64,000 bases of DNA, taken from positions 44,993 through 108,992 of the forward strand of contig JH153124.1 of NCBI GenBank assembly GCA_000226015.1, written 5' to 3'. A program made the translations under genes and the position numbers. Under the pieces are notes generated by a model that saw only the letters and a program-made list of their open reading frames with translations, was not told the DNA's origin and searched no databases. Positions 44,701-57,088 of this stretch are shown piece after piece. The stretch is from Mnemiopsis leidyi (taxonomy: Eukaryota; Ctenophora; Tentaculata; Lobata; Bolinopsidae). Each line of letters begins with the position of its first letter. Within the stretch, counting starts at the first letter, position 1.

Positions 44701-46953
44701 TAAAGCAAAAAAATCAAACCTGCAACCCATTTAACCCATGACGGACTACATCCTAATGGGCTAATATGTCGTTCATTTGTCAAGACATACCAAAAAACTC
44801 GGTGCAGATTGAAAGACACTGTTTCCAACACTCTCTTAATTGGGGTGGGGCACTTTCTTGGAGGAATAGATCCACTTCCGTCATTTCTCCACTCTCAAAA
44901 TTAAACGTACCGATTCTGGCTGAAGTGGAACACTTGTAAATGGGAGGTAAATTTGCAACTGTTCGAGAGCAGACTATAAATCCGATTCGTAGTAATTAGT
45001 AGGTAAGTAAGTGGTAAAAGTAACGCTTTACCTGATTGTAAAATTTACGATAAAAGTCACTTGATCAGGAGATACAATACAGCTGCTCGAGAGGGTTATT
45101 AAATTATAGAGCTTGAAGAATGTTGGTGCCCATCAAATATCTAAACATGCTTTAAAGCGTCACCGAATCAAATATAAACTACTCCTGGACCATAAAGTTA
45201 AAGTTGTAAAGATTTAGATTTTGCTGCCAAAAAAACGTAAGTGTTCATCTGATGTCTTTATTTTCATCAATAACCAGCTAACCAATGAAGCTAATAGCGT
45301 AATAAAGTAATACTACCTTGAACTGGTTGGCAGAGTAATCTAAGAATCTAGCATATTTTGCAATTTGCATCTATTCCAAGAGGGCTTACAACTTCTACCT
45401 AGTTTAGAGGTTGACAACAGATGGCTGTTCCATTGAGCATACGACCTTAGCCTTAGTTCTTCTGTAAAGCTATAGTTGTGGGCACTATCTCTTTCTTTGG
45501 ATATTAGTATACTTTCTGGTTCTCCTTTCTATTTAGGTTATGTATTAAACTGAAAAAATTAAATAGAGCTGGGTTACATGCGATGGCTAGAATGTCAAGA
45601 ATAAGAATATTTGAAGTCGATGCAAACTAATATTTGACGTCACAGACACTTCAGCTTCACTCGTACAAACCGTTAAACCAGCTGCTGATAAAATCGTTTT
45701 ATTAAGTGGGTTTGAAGTTTTGGGTGACTGATCATGTGGAAGCTGTCTCAATCTGCTATCTTAATATAAGAAGAAACCGTTCTGTGTTTATTAATTTTGA
45801 CCTTTAAAGTTGACAGGCACCGGCAGTTGTCGCGCCAGTTATTAAAGTTATGGAAATTGCCTCGTAATACTAACGCTTGTTCGAAAAAATCTGGGTCTCA
45901 AATTAGGAGATTTGATACACCACCTTAATAGAGGAAGAGTTCATGAGTTACTCTACTTCCGCCCTTTATATAAATTGCTGACTGGTGCCTTTCCATTTTT
46001 TGTGATCGTGGCTCGTTGAGAAAATGAGATATCCTAAGTTTCAAACAATAATGTACGTCAGAATTTTTGGGGAGGAGTCGACAACATATTCTGTTACTTG
46101 ACAGTGGTTCCCGAAATTGATCGGTCGCATCTGGTTTCTTATTGGTCAATCACTATCACATGGTCGGGAAGATTTCCGACTTCACCCCAAGAATTCTGAC
46201 GTCCATATGTTGCCTAAAATATTACAGTACTAGTTATAAATCTAGTATTTATGCAACAGAACTTAGACTGTACAGGACTCTACAATATCTTCCTCATATC
46301 GAAATGATAAAGCAGCTTGTCACTAGAAAAAGTGCCAAGTCACGACAACCTCGACGCAATGAAAATCTGACAGCAAATCCATTTTCTAAAATCAGTAGAA
46401 ATAAGCCCTAATGTTCCTAGAAATGTGGTATAAAAATTTTCTGTCACCATTTGATAATTTGTCTTTGACCCTTGAAAGGTGGTCAGGGATCCAATTTGGG
46501 GAGTTACGTTATTACTCCATCACAGAAACCCAGGGTTGAGTCATTTTGTACTTTGCTTGTGTGGCGGTGCATGTGGCTTCGAGGAGCAGAGATAGTCATT
46601 GCGGTAAATGGATGGTTTGTATTAGTTGTTGCTGAATAAAACGTGTCGATTTTCTCGCTCAATAAAAGTATGCAGCTATTCGGTATTTGCACTGTTTTAG
46701 AATTTAACCGAATATACTAAATTCGACATTGTGAACATTTGATTGCGTTTGATAAACTACCTATTCACTCCCGAATATTCTTATAAATCGATAGTGATAC
46801 TTATTTTTCGTGCTGAGAAAGGAAAATCCGAGGTCCTACCGATAAAAGTATCATGACCCTCTGACGAGTTTAGCTCTAAGTCAACTTGGCACTCGCTCAG
46901 GGCGAAACCTGTCGCTAATCCCTCCTGCTTCTTAACGATTAGAACTGCCTCGC
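41703..46953 (-). CDS. SH2-domain adaptor, STAP-like at its C terminus; 5' end uncertain
   Basis: SH2 domains bind phosphotyrosine. Five exons join in frame: 46840-46953, 44343-44476, 43199-43377, 42071-42492 and 41703-41938, about 361 residues. The SH2 domain spans the last two exons. It starts EWFWPHVTYQQAENLLNDR, has the phosphate-binding arginine in VVIRMS (codon 42111-42113), then KPGHFALT, and resumes after the intron with FKHFHIKTVGDCKYKLG and SYLEIIRYFVEVHNFRYLPY. The Tyr-Phe-Val ending and overall shape recall STAP1/2. The first three exons (VYRVNVNSEGDWTLLAFYD, VIVVISQINK, DELEHYPLKHYLQR) look like a PH- or PTB-type beta domain, but I cannot assign them. A further 5' exon near 47225-47268 is possible. 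The gene is head to head with the Dok-like gene. Confidence 0.75.
42755..42836. repeat. 27-bp tandem repeat, three copies
   Basis: A unit beginning TCTGTGACATATTGGCCAAT is repeated three times with small changes inside an SH2-adaptor intron. The open frames read through it are repeat artefacts. Confidence 0.85.
43644..43825. mobile_element. 182-bp inverted-repeat element in SH2-adaptor intron
   Basis: Ends of about 57 bases are imperfect inverted repeats, starting CGTCCTGCCCC and containing GATTTTGCCCCAG on the left with its complement on the right. The short centre is rich in CCTAACC units. No coding capacity. Confidence 0.75.
43993..44056. repeat. Perfect 32-bp tandem duplication
   Basis: The segment starting CTTCTATAAAAAGATCTCAT is present twice in direct succession and without mismatch, so it is a recent duplication within the same intron. 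Confidence 0.85.
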
Positions 46954-49068
46954 CTACAGAAGAAGAAATCAATTTTTTTATGAACAATATTTGTCTATAA
47001 ATTGGGAAATCTGGAGGCAAGGAGACGACAGTACTTTTAGGGTACACAACAGTGCAGCGCCGCTTAATATTGATTGGGAAAAGACGCCGTCAAACGACAC
47101 AGACATTTTGCGGCTCTTTCACAATTGAATGTTAATACTGTCCCTAAAATTGATTGCAGGAACTAAGGCGGCTCAGGCGATCAATGTTTGGCGGTAAAAA
47201 AAATTGGAACTAAGCGTGTTACTTGCCACATTCTTTAAAATCCAATTCAACCTCAGCATCTTCTCCCTGAAAAACAAATGTCATCTATTCATTATGCCCA
47301 AAATGGAATAAACGTTAAGTGTTGTTATTCCTTAGAATGGCAATAACAAAGTTGTGACACTGTTTCTAGATATGATACTTAAATCGAAATGCCAATCTAC
47401 ATCAAGTTCTGTATTTCCAGTTTCAGTTTACATTTTCTTACCTTACTATTCTTATTTGTTATCACTGTAAGCTGAGATCGCAGTAGTGGCATGTTCTTTT
47501 TTTTCTATCATTAGCTTTCCTTGGTCAAGTAGGTATTGTTAACTCCGTAAGTCAACTAGAATACTTGAAGTTGAATAGAATGTTCTTACAAAACTGGCTG
47601 TTATCTTTATCAAGCATTTCAATTATTTCAATGTCTCCGCTTTCTTATACCAAAGTAGATTTGGTTGTGGGGGGTAGGCAGGTACAAGTGCTTTCTTACC
47701 ATGTTACGTGGTATTTTGTGCCACTTGTCACGCGGAAAGACTTTAAGGCTTCATGACGGGCCGATCATCCCAGCAAAATATACCTGATGTAGTCGCATAA
47801 TTATACGCCGTTGATTGTGCTTCTTAGATGTCACTGGCCAACTTTTATGAATTATGAGTTTTTGAATTATATCATGGAAGCGTTCATATCATGAGAATTG
47901 AGAATGAGTTACGCGAAACTGTTGAATATTTCGTTCAAGGAGAGCTGTCTCTCAGCGATCAAATTAATATAAGGTTTGACAGTTACAACAGTTTAAGATT
48001 TTCTTTTGCTCTCGTTCAAGCAGTAGAGTATTCGACTTGTTAGCATTTATTCTACAGTTTCTTTAAATCATAGTTTTGTTGGTCTGAGGTATGATTGAAG
48101 GAGTGCTTCAGCTTAGGATCATCCAACTCGAATTTGAAGCAGCGGTGTAGAATTGTTGACATGTTTAAGTATGAAGAATTGTTTTTTGTGTTCTGTGACA
48201 TGACGTTTACCAGGCTAAAGTTTTTGCCATCCAATATATTTTCCATTGTTAGTCAATAGAATGTCCATAAAAGACAATCAAGACAGATTCCTAGTTTCCG
48301 GCAGTTACGTAAAGGCGATATGATACTGGGTGGTTGTTGTTAAAACGTCGATGAACTAAAACTAGGGCTCATGAATTGTAGTCAAACTTTTGTCTGAGTA
48401 GTTCTATGATTTATCAAATAAAGTCACGGCCTTTTTTATACAAGAATTTAAACGGAAATTTTCAAACGATTTCCATTTGTGCTGAGTTTCTATATTTAAT
48501 TTGTTTGCCTTGATACAATTGAAATTCGCCCACCAAAATCCAGCATAATTGAAAACATACCGTGTTATTTTATTACTAAAACTTTTGCTTTAACGTACGC
48601 TCTAAATAATAAGAACAACTAGAACTAATTGTTACTGGTGTGAACTTTCAAACAATTACAAATTGTCAATCTACTGGTTATAAAAACACTGACATCAAGA
48701 CTAAGTTTTGTTTATTTTGTGTGTACATATAAGTAGACATAAGCTTGCCAAACATATGCAATAAAGTGACATGTAGTTAACAGCTTTTTCCTGTGATCTA
48801 CTCATCTTGATCTATGTGGGTACGCACTTGTCAAGATTCCGCTTTTTATAAAGATCAGTTAGACAGGCTTTTATCCGTTAGACAGGCTTTTACGTTTATG
48901 CCTTTTTTGCCGAATTGTATTATGTAAAATTTAAGCCTCTTTTCCAATAATATTGATGATGCTGGGGAAATTCCATCTGATTTAGTGATTAAACATTATC
49001 CACTACAATCTTCTTAATCAACTGCTTAATTACCCTCAGTATTGACGCGATAAAATGTCCTAACTGTA
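46954..49068. promoter_or_regulatory. Head-to-head region between the SH2 and Dok-like adaptors
   Basis: About 2.1 kb separates the first supported exons of two divergent adaptor genes. A possible extra SH2-gene exon lies at 47225-47268 on the minus strand, with an acceptor gtttttcag and donor gtaaca. It would supply a start codon (MLRLNWILKNVA) and joins in the right phase. A 64-codon minus-strand frame at 48052-48246 has no resemblance to anything I know. The rest is AT-rich. Confidence 0.4.
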
Positions 49069-51698
49069 ATGGGATGGAGAGTTCTCAGAGCAGCATATTT
49101 GGTGGTCAAGGACGCTGAGAAACACGAAAAGGTTAGCTGATGCTCCCAATTTCTATTTATCCATTTAATAAAACCATTTTCGTTCAGGTGAGGTATAATG
49201 ATTATATAGCTGAACTATCATCAACCGCTCCGAGTTTGGTTTAAAGGTTCATCCTAGATTCCACAGATTCGCTGGATTTATAATACGGCCTGACAATGAA
49301 ATTCGGCATATTTTCCCCAATTTTTGAGTTTTCACTATTGTATATAAAAAGCTCCCTTAACCCCAGACGCAAACGGACAAAGATCCAGTACGATGGGTGT
49401 CTCTTCTTTACGACTTCAACACAAAGTGGATGAAGCTTGAAGTCAGGGAGTCCAAGTCTCTCCAACTTCCTCCCCAAATGTCTCTTATCCTTAAATCTAA
49501 CTCTATCAACATATCTTTTGCGAGTAGCGATCCCACCTTTATCGGTTTGTTTGGATTATTAAGACTATATAGTACAGTTTTAGGTTAAAGTAATATTTCA
49601 TTGCAACAATTTAGGAATGGTTTAGCCGTAAATCTTCACACCTTAATTATCACCCAAATATTCTTATCGCTTGCTTCTTTTTGCAATTTACGCAGTTCAT
49701 CATAATATCACGTCTTATTCCTTTTTGCAATCTATGTTAATGTGTTGATTTATCTCTCGCCCAGTAAGTGTAGACAGTAAACGTATGGGAAATGTTACTC
49801 TCAGCTATAGTCAGGAAACATTCGACACTCTCCTTTCGACCTCTGATGTGTTGGAGTGGCAGACTCTGTTTAAGAGTGCTATCAGTCCTTGTGGTACGGT
49901 CAATAACATACCTACTGATTTCAATTTCGCGTTGTTGAACCCATTTTAATTTTATATTGTTCATAACGTATCACATTACAAATTAAAATTTTATTATAGA
50001 GTTACTAACGATCTAGCATACCATTAAAGCTTTTAATTTCACTTAAACAATATTTTTCTAAATCGGTTTTCCTCAGTTACCTACGCGGTAACAATGGTAG
50101 AAGAAGACATAGAACAGGCGGCCATCTTATGTGTAACGGAGAGGTCTGTCCAACTTTCCATCGCAGAGCATGCCACCAACAATAAAGTTATGAAGAGGAA
50201 CGGATCTAGCGTTATTTCAACTGACGTTGATGGGGTACAAATATTTTTCTTTACAACATTATCTTAACTGTCCGTAACGGGTTGCCGGTCGTTTCACAAT
50301 ATACTTTATGTGCTTAAATGAAAGTCAGTTTTTAATTAAGAAAATCTTCACCGTTTCATATCAAGAACACAATTTCAGATAAAGCTAACTGTTGAAGACA
50401 CTTTGATCCTGACACTGAACAAACAGCACGTCATTCTCCGAACTAACCGACTCATAGAACTGTACCAGCACCTAATGTCTTTCTTCACCGGACGAAGGAC
50501 AGCTGTTGGAGACTTTGACCTGGCTAACTTTGATTACGTCAACACAAGAAGAGGATCCCGGAAGGACGTGTTAGAAGAGGACGAGTCGGACGGACTCTAT
50601 CTACCGTTTGAGAACCCATACGGGTATGTGAGACACTCTCCTAGTCCGAGAAACACCCCTGATTCATCACCCTCAGGGAGTCCAAGAATGTCGAGAATAA
50701 ATAATGTCAAGAGTTCTCCTAGGCCAACAAGACCATGCGGCAGCCCCAGACGACTGTCCAGTCCTAGGAATACACCCTCCCCTTCACCCTCGCACAGAAG
50801 GAGGTCTCAGACTCCTGAGTTTAAGTTCTCGAGTCCTATGCCATCTCCCAAGCCCTCAAGACCGCCCCCAAATCTACCTTCGCCTGATTCGCCTTTACCA
50901 GCTTTGAAGAAGTTACCAAAAATCGGTTCACACCATTTGCCCAAAATTGGCGGCCAAAGCTCTAAACCTCAACCTCCACCGAAACCTAAAAACGCCAAGG
51001 AGATTTTGTCTGAATTCGAGAGCAAAAGTGGAAACTCATTCCGATGTTCCGACGAACCAATATACAAATCAGTTCGAAAACCAAAAGCAACAATATCAGC
51101 ATCCTCCATCGGAATACGAGGACTTTCCGAGACCTCTAATGACGAAGATCTAACTCCAGCTCTTCCCCCGACCCCTCCTGAGTACGCTTCTTTCAATGGG
51201 TTGAGCAAAGGACATGGCCATCAAAACGACCGATCAGGGTTTAATCCTGACGTCGAATACATAAACGTTAATCCGAGAAGAACCTCGGAGAACCTCCCCG
51301 GTTCCAAACCCCTCCTCAGTCCGACTTCTGGTCCACGCAGGGTTTCCGAGGACGGAGTTTTACTGGAAACCAGCGCGATGAGGTTCCCAAACAGACAGAA
51401 CGCAATTAGGTCCCCAGGTATACCATCACAGTTACCAGTGGAGGTTAGAGATGAGAAGGAAGCGGACATGGATGATCTTTACGAAAGTATTTACTCGCTC
51501 GGCATCCACTCTGATCCTCTAGAAACACTGCCTCCTCCCCGCGATTCCTGGTTAAACGACAATTCTCCTGTTGCTGATACGCAATTTGCGGGGTTTCTTC
51601 AATTTGGAAGTGACATTCACCAAGCGGCACCTCGTAAAGTTTTACTAAGCAAAATTCAGCGGTTTGATAAGAGAGCTTTGCGAAAAACATATTGTTAG
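49069..51698 (+). CDS. PH-PTB docking adaptor, Dok/IRS-like
   Basis: Dok and IRS proteins are membrane-recruited substrates of receptor tyrosine kinases. Five exons (49069-49131, 49367-49544, 49765-49893, 50077-50234, 50379-51698) join in frame to 615 residues. The first part (WRVLRAAYLVVKD, RWVSLLYDFNTKWMKLEV, ending in SDVLEWQTLFKSAI) has the strand pattern and final Trp helix of a PH domain. The next (VTYAVTMVEEDIEQAAILCV, then LILTLNKQHVILRTNRLIEL) resembles an IRS-type PTB domain. A long Pro/Ser-rich tail carries tyrosine motifs: EPIYKSV, PEYASF, VEYINVNP (a GRB2-type Y-x-N site) and DLYESIY. A three-codon upstream open frame (49055-49063) sits in the leader. PH and PTB calls are by pattern, so subfamily is open. 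Confidence 0.8.
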
Positions 51699-52576
51699 AC
51701 TGATTACAATCAATATCATTTTATCATAGGCCAATGCTGTAAATTAAAATGAATGCTGACCAGATTTTGCCTGATAAAATGTTTTAAAGGAAGATTTCAA
51801 TAGCATCGCTTGATATTAGCATTGCAAAATGTATAGATACCTACAAAAAAGTAATGATCAAAGATGTGATGATAAGATAATACGAAACTGCCATTTGAGC
51901 ATTTGTAAGGGAGAGTTTGAAATTGTGATTTGTGAGTTTATGATATGTCATGATGTGCTATTATTTAAACAAGCACTGGTTTTGTTTCAATTGACTGAAA
52001 AGAACCCCTGTATATGTGCTGTAGTTGTCGATAAGTGCACTCAGCTATTGAAACGTAAGATTAACATCATCGCTTGATGAGTAAAAAACAAAATAAGTAC
52101 ACTGTATATAATTATATAGTACTATTTAAGCAATATATGTACATGTATTGCTTAAATAGTACAAAAAATATATTTTATTACCGGCGCTGCGTCCTACGGG
52201 TTTTGATATCGTGGTCTAATATCAGATAATGGCAACATTTTTCGATTATTGACCACAACATCACTGTTATATAATTATTTTGTCGAAATGTCCCGTTATC
52301 TTGGAGCCGCAAATAGTAAATCACGTCTTCATGATGGTTACGTGAACATACGATATTACCCTCTTTATTTCAAAGTCAAATTGAATGGTAGCGTACTATA
52401 CATATTACATATTCATTTACTGAGAACATAGTAGCCAGTTTATCGCACATTATTACAAAAGGTCTCGAATACTTGTCGAATATGTGCATCATTAAAGGTA
52501 ACGAAAACATCGCGAATATGTCAAATAGTTAAGGTTATAAATACATGACGATTTACTGATTTAGGAGGGCAGAAAG
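51699..52576. other. Dok-like 3' flank and IFT52 leader region
   Basis: A hairpin lies at about 52117-52163, with arms AGTACTATTTAAGCAAT and ATTGCTTAAATAGTAC. Two short open frames (51829-52077 and 52249-52431) show no family resemblance. The acceptor-like gatttag ends 12 bases before the IFT52 start. Confidence 0.55.
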
Positions 52577-55500
52577 ATGGACAGTAACAGAGGAAAAACC
52601 GTATTGATCAGTTCGACTAAAGGAGAACAGTTCCACATGAACGCAGGTACCAACTGTAATTCATTGTTCGAATTTGCAAAGTAGTAGCATAGTCCGTTTA
52701 CGCGCATGTAGGAGGGGCAAAGACTGCCAAAAATCTTAGAAATTAATTTGCGTGAGTGTCCCCAAAAGATGTTTTAACAAAATTCCTTGAACGAGCAATT
52801 CTGAGAATACATCAAAATTTGACATATTGCCGCTTACCAGTTCATATTTTATCGAACTGTTTGTCCAGGTCTTAAAAGCATGTCGCGCCGTCTCCGGTCT
52901 TCCTGGAAAGTGCAGCCCCTCAAGGACGATCTCAGCGAGAACACCCTCTCCTCAGCTCAGCTCCTCATCTTCATCGGCCCTAGGGAGAAATTTACAAAAA
53001 CTGAGTTCGACGCTATCAATGGATTCGTGAGAAACGGTGGCTCGGTTAGTGGCTTTTATGTGTAGAACTTTACAACTTTAGATCTACGGTCAACGGTGCG
53101 TGAGTGACCTTCTTTGATCGAGAACGTATCCTCCGTAAAGAAATAACCCTCCATTTCTCAGTCTATACTTGATGCTTTAATAGCGGAACAATTGTTTAAA
53201 CGCAATTAGGACAATTTTTTTGTAGAAGCAGTTAAGTAGTAAAACCTTGGTTCTTATCAAGTCTGATCTTAAGTATTAATTTTCCAATACCCCTCACAAC
53301 TTGCCCATCCCAAGAAAATGTATTGCATTAAAATCTCTGATCGCCGCTTTAAACTCCTTCCCGTCAATATCTAATCCGTCACGTGGTTGATGCCTGCTCT
53401 TGGGCTCATCCTCAACGTGACCGGGCTGGGATCCTATTTGTGATTATTCCTTATATGGAAGACACGTCGATTCCCATTTCAGTTGCTACTATCGCTGGGG
53501 GACGGTGGCGAGGGCAAGTACGACACTAACATCAACTTTTTGTTGGAAGATTACGGCATAATGATAAACAGTGACAGTGTCGTGAGGACCAGCTACTACA
53601 AGTATTTCCATCCCAAGGTATGTCCTCTCTCCGCACCTGCTCTCGCACATTATAACATATTCGTGTGACAGCCGCACCTTTTTTGAATTTTTGTAAAATA
53701 ACTGTTATTTAAATTTTAATATCACCCAATCCGACAACGTATCTCAATTTGTCGCAGTGCTTGCCAATGAAATGTATACAATTTATCTACCTGTCTTAGA
53801 GTCTCAATAACTAACTTTCATTCGAATCATGGAATGTAAAACTGGAACATTTGTCAGGAAGCACTAGTTGCTAACGGAGTTTTGAACAGAGAGATCAACA
53901 AGGCAGGAGGGAAGTTTGTACCCGGAGCAACAGACTACGATAATGAAACTACTCTAGGTAGGTTTGTTTAGTTGTGAGTGGAGTTTTAGAGGAAAACTCC
54001 TCACAGTTTTGCAGTTGTTGAACGTCAAATCTTAAAGAAAAGCCAGCAAGTTGGATCATACTTTTATTGTGAAAAAGTGATAGACCGATGAGAATTCCTA
54101 CCCCAAAATCTCTTCGAACGAAACCAGAGTTTACAATTTAATATATTCCTTCTTCAGGACAGAGCTTGACGTTTGTTTACCCGTACGGTGCTACTCTACA
54201 TGTTGTAAAACCGTCAGTTCCGGTACTTTCCACGGGTAAATACCACTTTTTGTTTCTTCTTTCTTATAATTTCTGTTGTTCTGTGACTTATCGTCAACAC
54301 AGATAACAGATTCCACCTGTAATTGCTGCCAAACCCAAGTAAAGTGACTAAGTTATTTAAATATTCTCGTTTTTAGAGGACTCTGCTTAAAGTTTTAGAA
54401 GGGTGTAACTTTAAGTGCACACCTTGGCAGAAAAGCGTTTAATTTTACATATTGGCAGACCCCGCCCCTCGGATGACACAGCTTGCCTGTCTATACCTTG
54501 CCCCTGCCTGCCTAAAACGATGCCTCGAGCTTACCCAAGCTTGACGCTACCGTCAAATTCTGAAATTGTTTACAAATTAACCATTTAAATTTCTAACGCT
54601 GCGTTCTCTCCACCCACCTGCCTCCCTCCTCCTACCCAGCCTCTAGATTCAATCTGTCAAACTAAACATGTTGTAGAAACATTGTTGCTGGTCAACTAAA
54701 ATAGCTATTTAGACCAAGGGAGTGGTTCTTTGCCGTTTACGATGTCCGTATTTATTGGTCTTAGAGCACTATTGATGTGTTAGACAGCTTGCGCTCTGAA
54801 ACTAATGCGTACAATTATAGATTTTATTTACATGATTTCAGTAAAGAATTACACTCATAAAGCTTATATTCATATTAGGTACTAGCACGAAATATTACAA
54901 TTGTTTGGTGAAATGGAGAATTTGACAAATAAAAAGTGAAACTTCGCTATATTCGCCATTATCCCCCCTTTATATCTTGTCCCTTAAACACTTCTCTTTT
55001 TCTCCTAACTAAAACGCCCCTCGCAGGATCCACATCTCTTCCTATTAATAGACCGGTGTGCGCCTTCCACAAGACCCATTCCGGAGGTAAAATCTGTGTG
55101 CTGGGCTCCTCTCACATGTTCTCCGACCAGTTCCTCGACAAGGAGGAAAACGGGAAAGTTTTTGACGTAATAATCGACTATCTTACTACAGAAAAGGTTT
55201 GTTGTTAAGCATCCGACAACTTTGGGTACTACAATTTAAAATTTGGTGTCATAAAGAATTTACAGAATCTTATTTATATGATGGATAATGGATTACAATT
55301 TTACTGTTATAGTTAAATCAATATTTTCGTACGGCACTTATCAAAATGTAAGCCAGGTATTTCATTTTGATTGTTCGATGTTATATTCTCGAACACTCAA
55401 TTTTTCTCTGAGCTAAGTCTCTGCAAACCCAATCTACAATATCCGCTATGTCAGGTCAATCTCAATGGTATTGACGCGGAAGACCCCGAAGTCTCGGACT

Positions 55501-56562
55501 ATCAGTTCCTGCCCGATACTCCAAAGTTAGCGGACAGACTAAAAGCGTGCCTCCAAGAAGGAGATGAAATACCACGCGACTTTTCAAAACTATTTGAACA
55601 TTCTCTCTACAGACTGGACAACACGCTCGTCCCCAAGGTACGTACAGTAGAATTGTATAATGTCAATTGAGGTTTACAGAAAGGTATTGTTGGGGATGGG
55701 GGAAGGGTCACAGCACAATCATCGAATTCTGTGAGTTATGACAGAAATTGATTTACGGTCAATCAATATAAATATCGCGCAACACTATCACGTGATATAA
55801 ACGGTTTCCGATCCCTTTCCAAATTCACCTTTCTCTATTCTTTGCTCCTGTCAGACTTGAGAGCATCATGTTTGGGTTTCTGGTTAAGGGGGGTTAAGGG
55901 GTTGTGTTAAGAGGTTGTGCGAAATAGCTAGTTAAATGTTTCGACCGTTTCAAATGGTATAATAAAATGTCTGCGTTGTGATTCTTTATGATATAAGAAA
56001 ACATTGAACAATTGTAACCGTTTTCGAAAGATCTAAATTATCCCTTTAACATGTTTTGTTAATTTGTTACGTATTATGATATGACAATAGTCATATGATA
56101 ATAATTAATACACGACATTTTTATAACACGTGTTATGACGTGTTATAATATCAACACGTGCGATCACATATAACATGATACATAAAACCTGCTCTTCCTC
56201 AGGTTATCAGATCATACCAAGTGTTGGAAATGAAGCACGAACCACTGACCCTGATCCAGCCGAACTTTGAAACACCCCTCCCGCCCCTACAACCGGGCGT
56301 CTTCCCTCCTGTCTTCAAGGAACTCCCCGGACCTTCTCTCGATCTGTTCGACCTGGACGAACAGTTCGCATCCAGCAAGACCAAGTTAGCTCAGATCACC
56401 AACAAGTGCGGAGACGACGATCTGGAGTATTACGTGAGGGAGTGTGGAGGAATATTGGGTGTTACTAACGATGTAGCTGGACCGCAGGACGCCAAACACA
56501 TACTGGAACACATTTTCTTCCAACTTGTCGAGTATAAGAAAGTTAATCAGGAAACTGCATAA
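52577..56562 (+). CDS. IFT52: IFT52, intraflagellar transport complex B
   Basis: IFT52 is a core IFT-B subunit that carries cargo along cilia; its N-terminal GIFT domain binds IFT88/IFT70/IFT46 partners. Eight exons (52577-52646, 52869-53044, 53483-53617, 53858-53957, 54158-54235, 55027-55196, 55455-55637, 56203-56562) join in frame to 423 residues; human IFT52 has 437. Conserved landmarks include RRLRSSWKVQPLKDDLSE, IGPREKFTKTEF, DTNINFLLEDYGIMINSD, KYFHPKEALVANGVLNREI, LTFVYPYGATL, LGSSHMFSDQFLDKEENGK, GIDAEDPEVSDY, GDEIPRDFSKLFEHSLY, and ETPLPPLQPGVFPPVFKELP. The C terminus stops just after HILEHIFFQLVEYKK and is slightly shorter than in human. CC-B follows 526 bases downstream on the same strand. 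Confidence 0.96.
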
Positions 56563-57088
56563 AATGTTTTCAGAAAAAAGAGATTGGTTACAAGTTTTGT
56601 TCATCTCAGAATGTGGTTTTCAAAGTGGCAATTTCAGATCTTTTCTCGAGATAACTATCGTTTTGTTTACAAGTTGTTATCTGACCTGATAGTCTAGTTC
56701 TCCGACCAACGCAAGATAGCCTCCCAAATTTAAAGAAGCTGTTAAGGAAAAGTGTAGAATTCCACTTTCCAGCTTAGGGGTTTTCAGATAACCTTACATA
56801 GTGTGTTGATCATGCTATTTGTAACTTTGCACCAGAATAAGCGAATGTATAATGAATGTGTATAGTGTAAATTATATTTAACGAAATCTTTATTAAATTC
56901 TTGCTTATTCATTTTTTTCTTATTCATTGTTACTTTAATCATTGTATGTCCTGAAAATGTAGGTTATTGAATAAAATTTGTTGATCTAATTATGTCAACC
57001 AGACCTCAACTGATATTAATGAATTCCGACAAGAATTTAATTGGTATCGAAAATTTAATATTCTAATTTTCCAATAGGTAAATGTGCT
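56563..57088. other. IFT52 3' flank and CC-B leader region
   Basis: AT-rich, with AATAAA at about 56971. The acceptor-like attttccaatag ends at 57077, eleven bases before the CC-B start codon. No exon is seen. Confidence 0.6.

Noticed and set aside
48052-48246. A 64-codon minus-strand frame as a small gene
   Set aside because: Composition is Asn/Ser/Lys-rich as expected for AT-rich non-coding DNA, and nothing supports expression.
49241-49477. A 78-codon minus-strand frame
   Set aside because: It is antisense to the second exon of the Dok-like gene, whose frame is supported by splice sites and phases on both sides.
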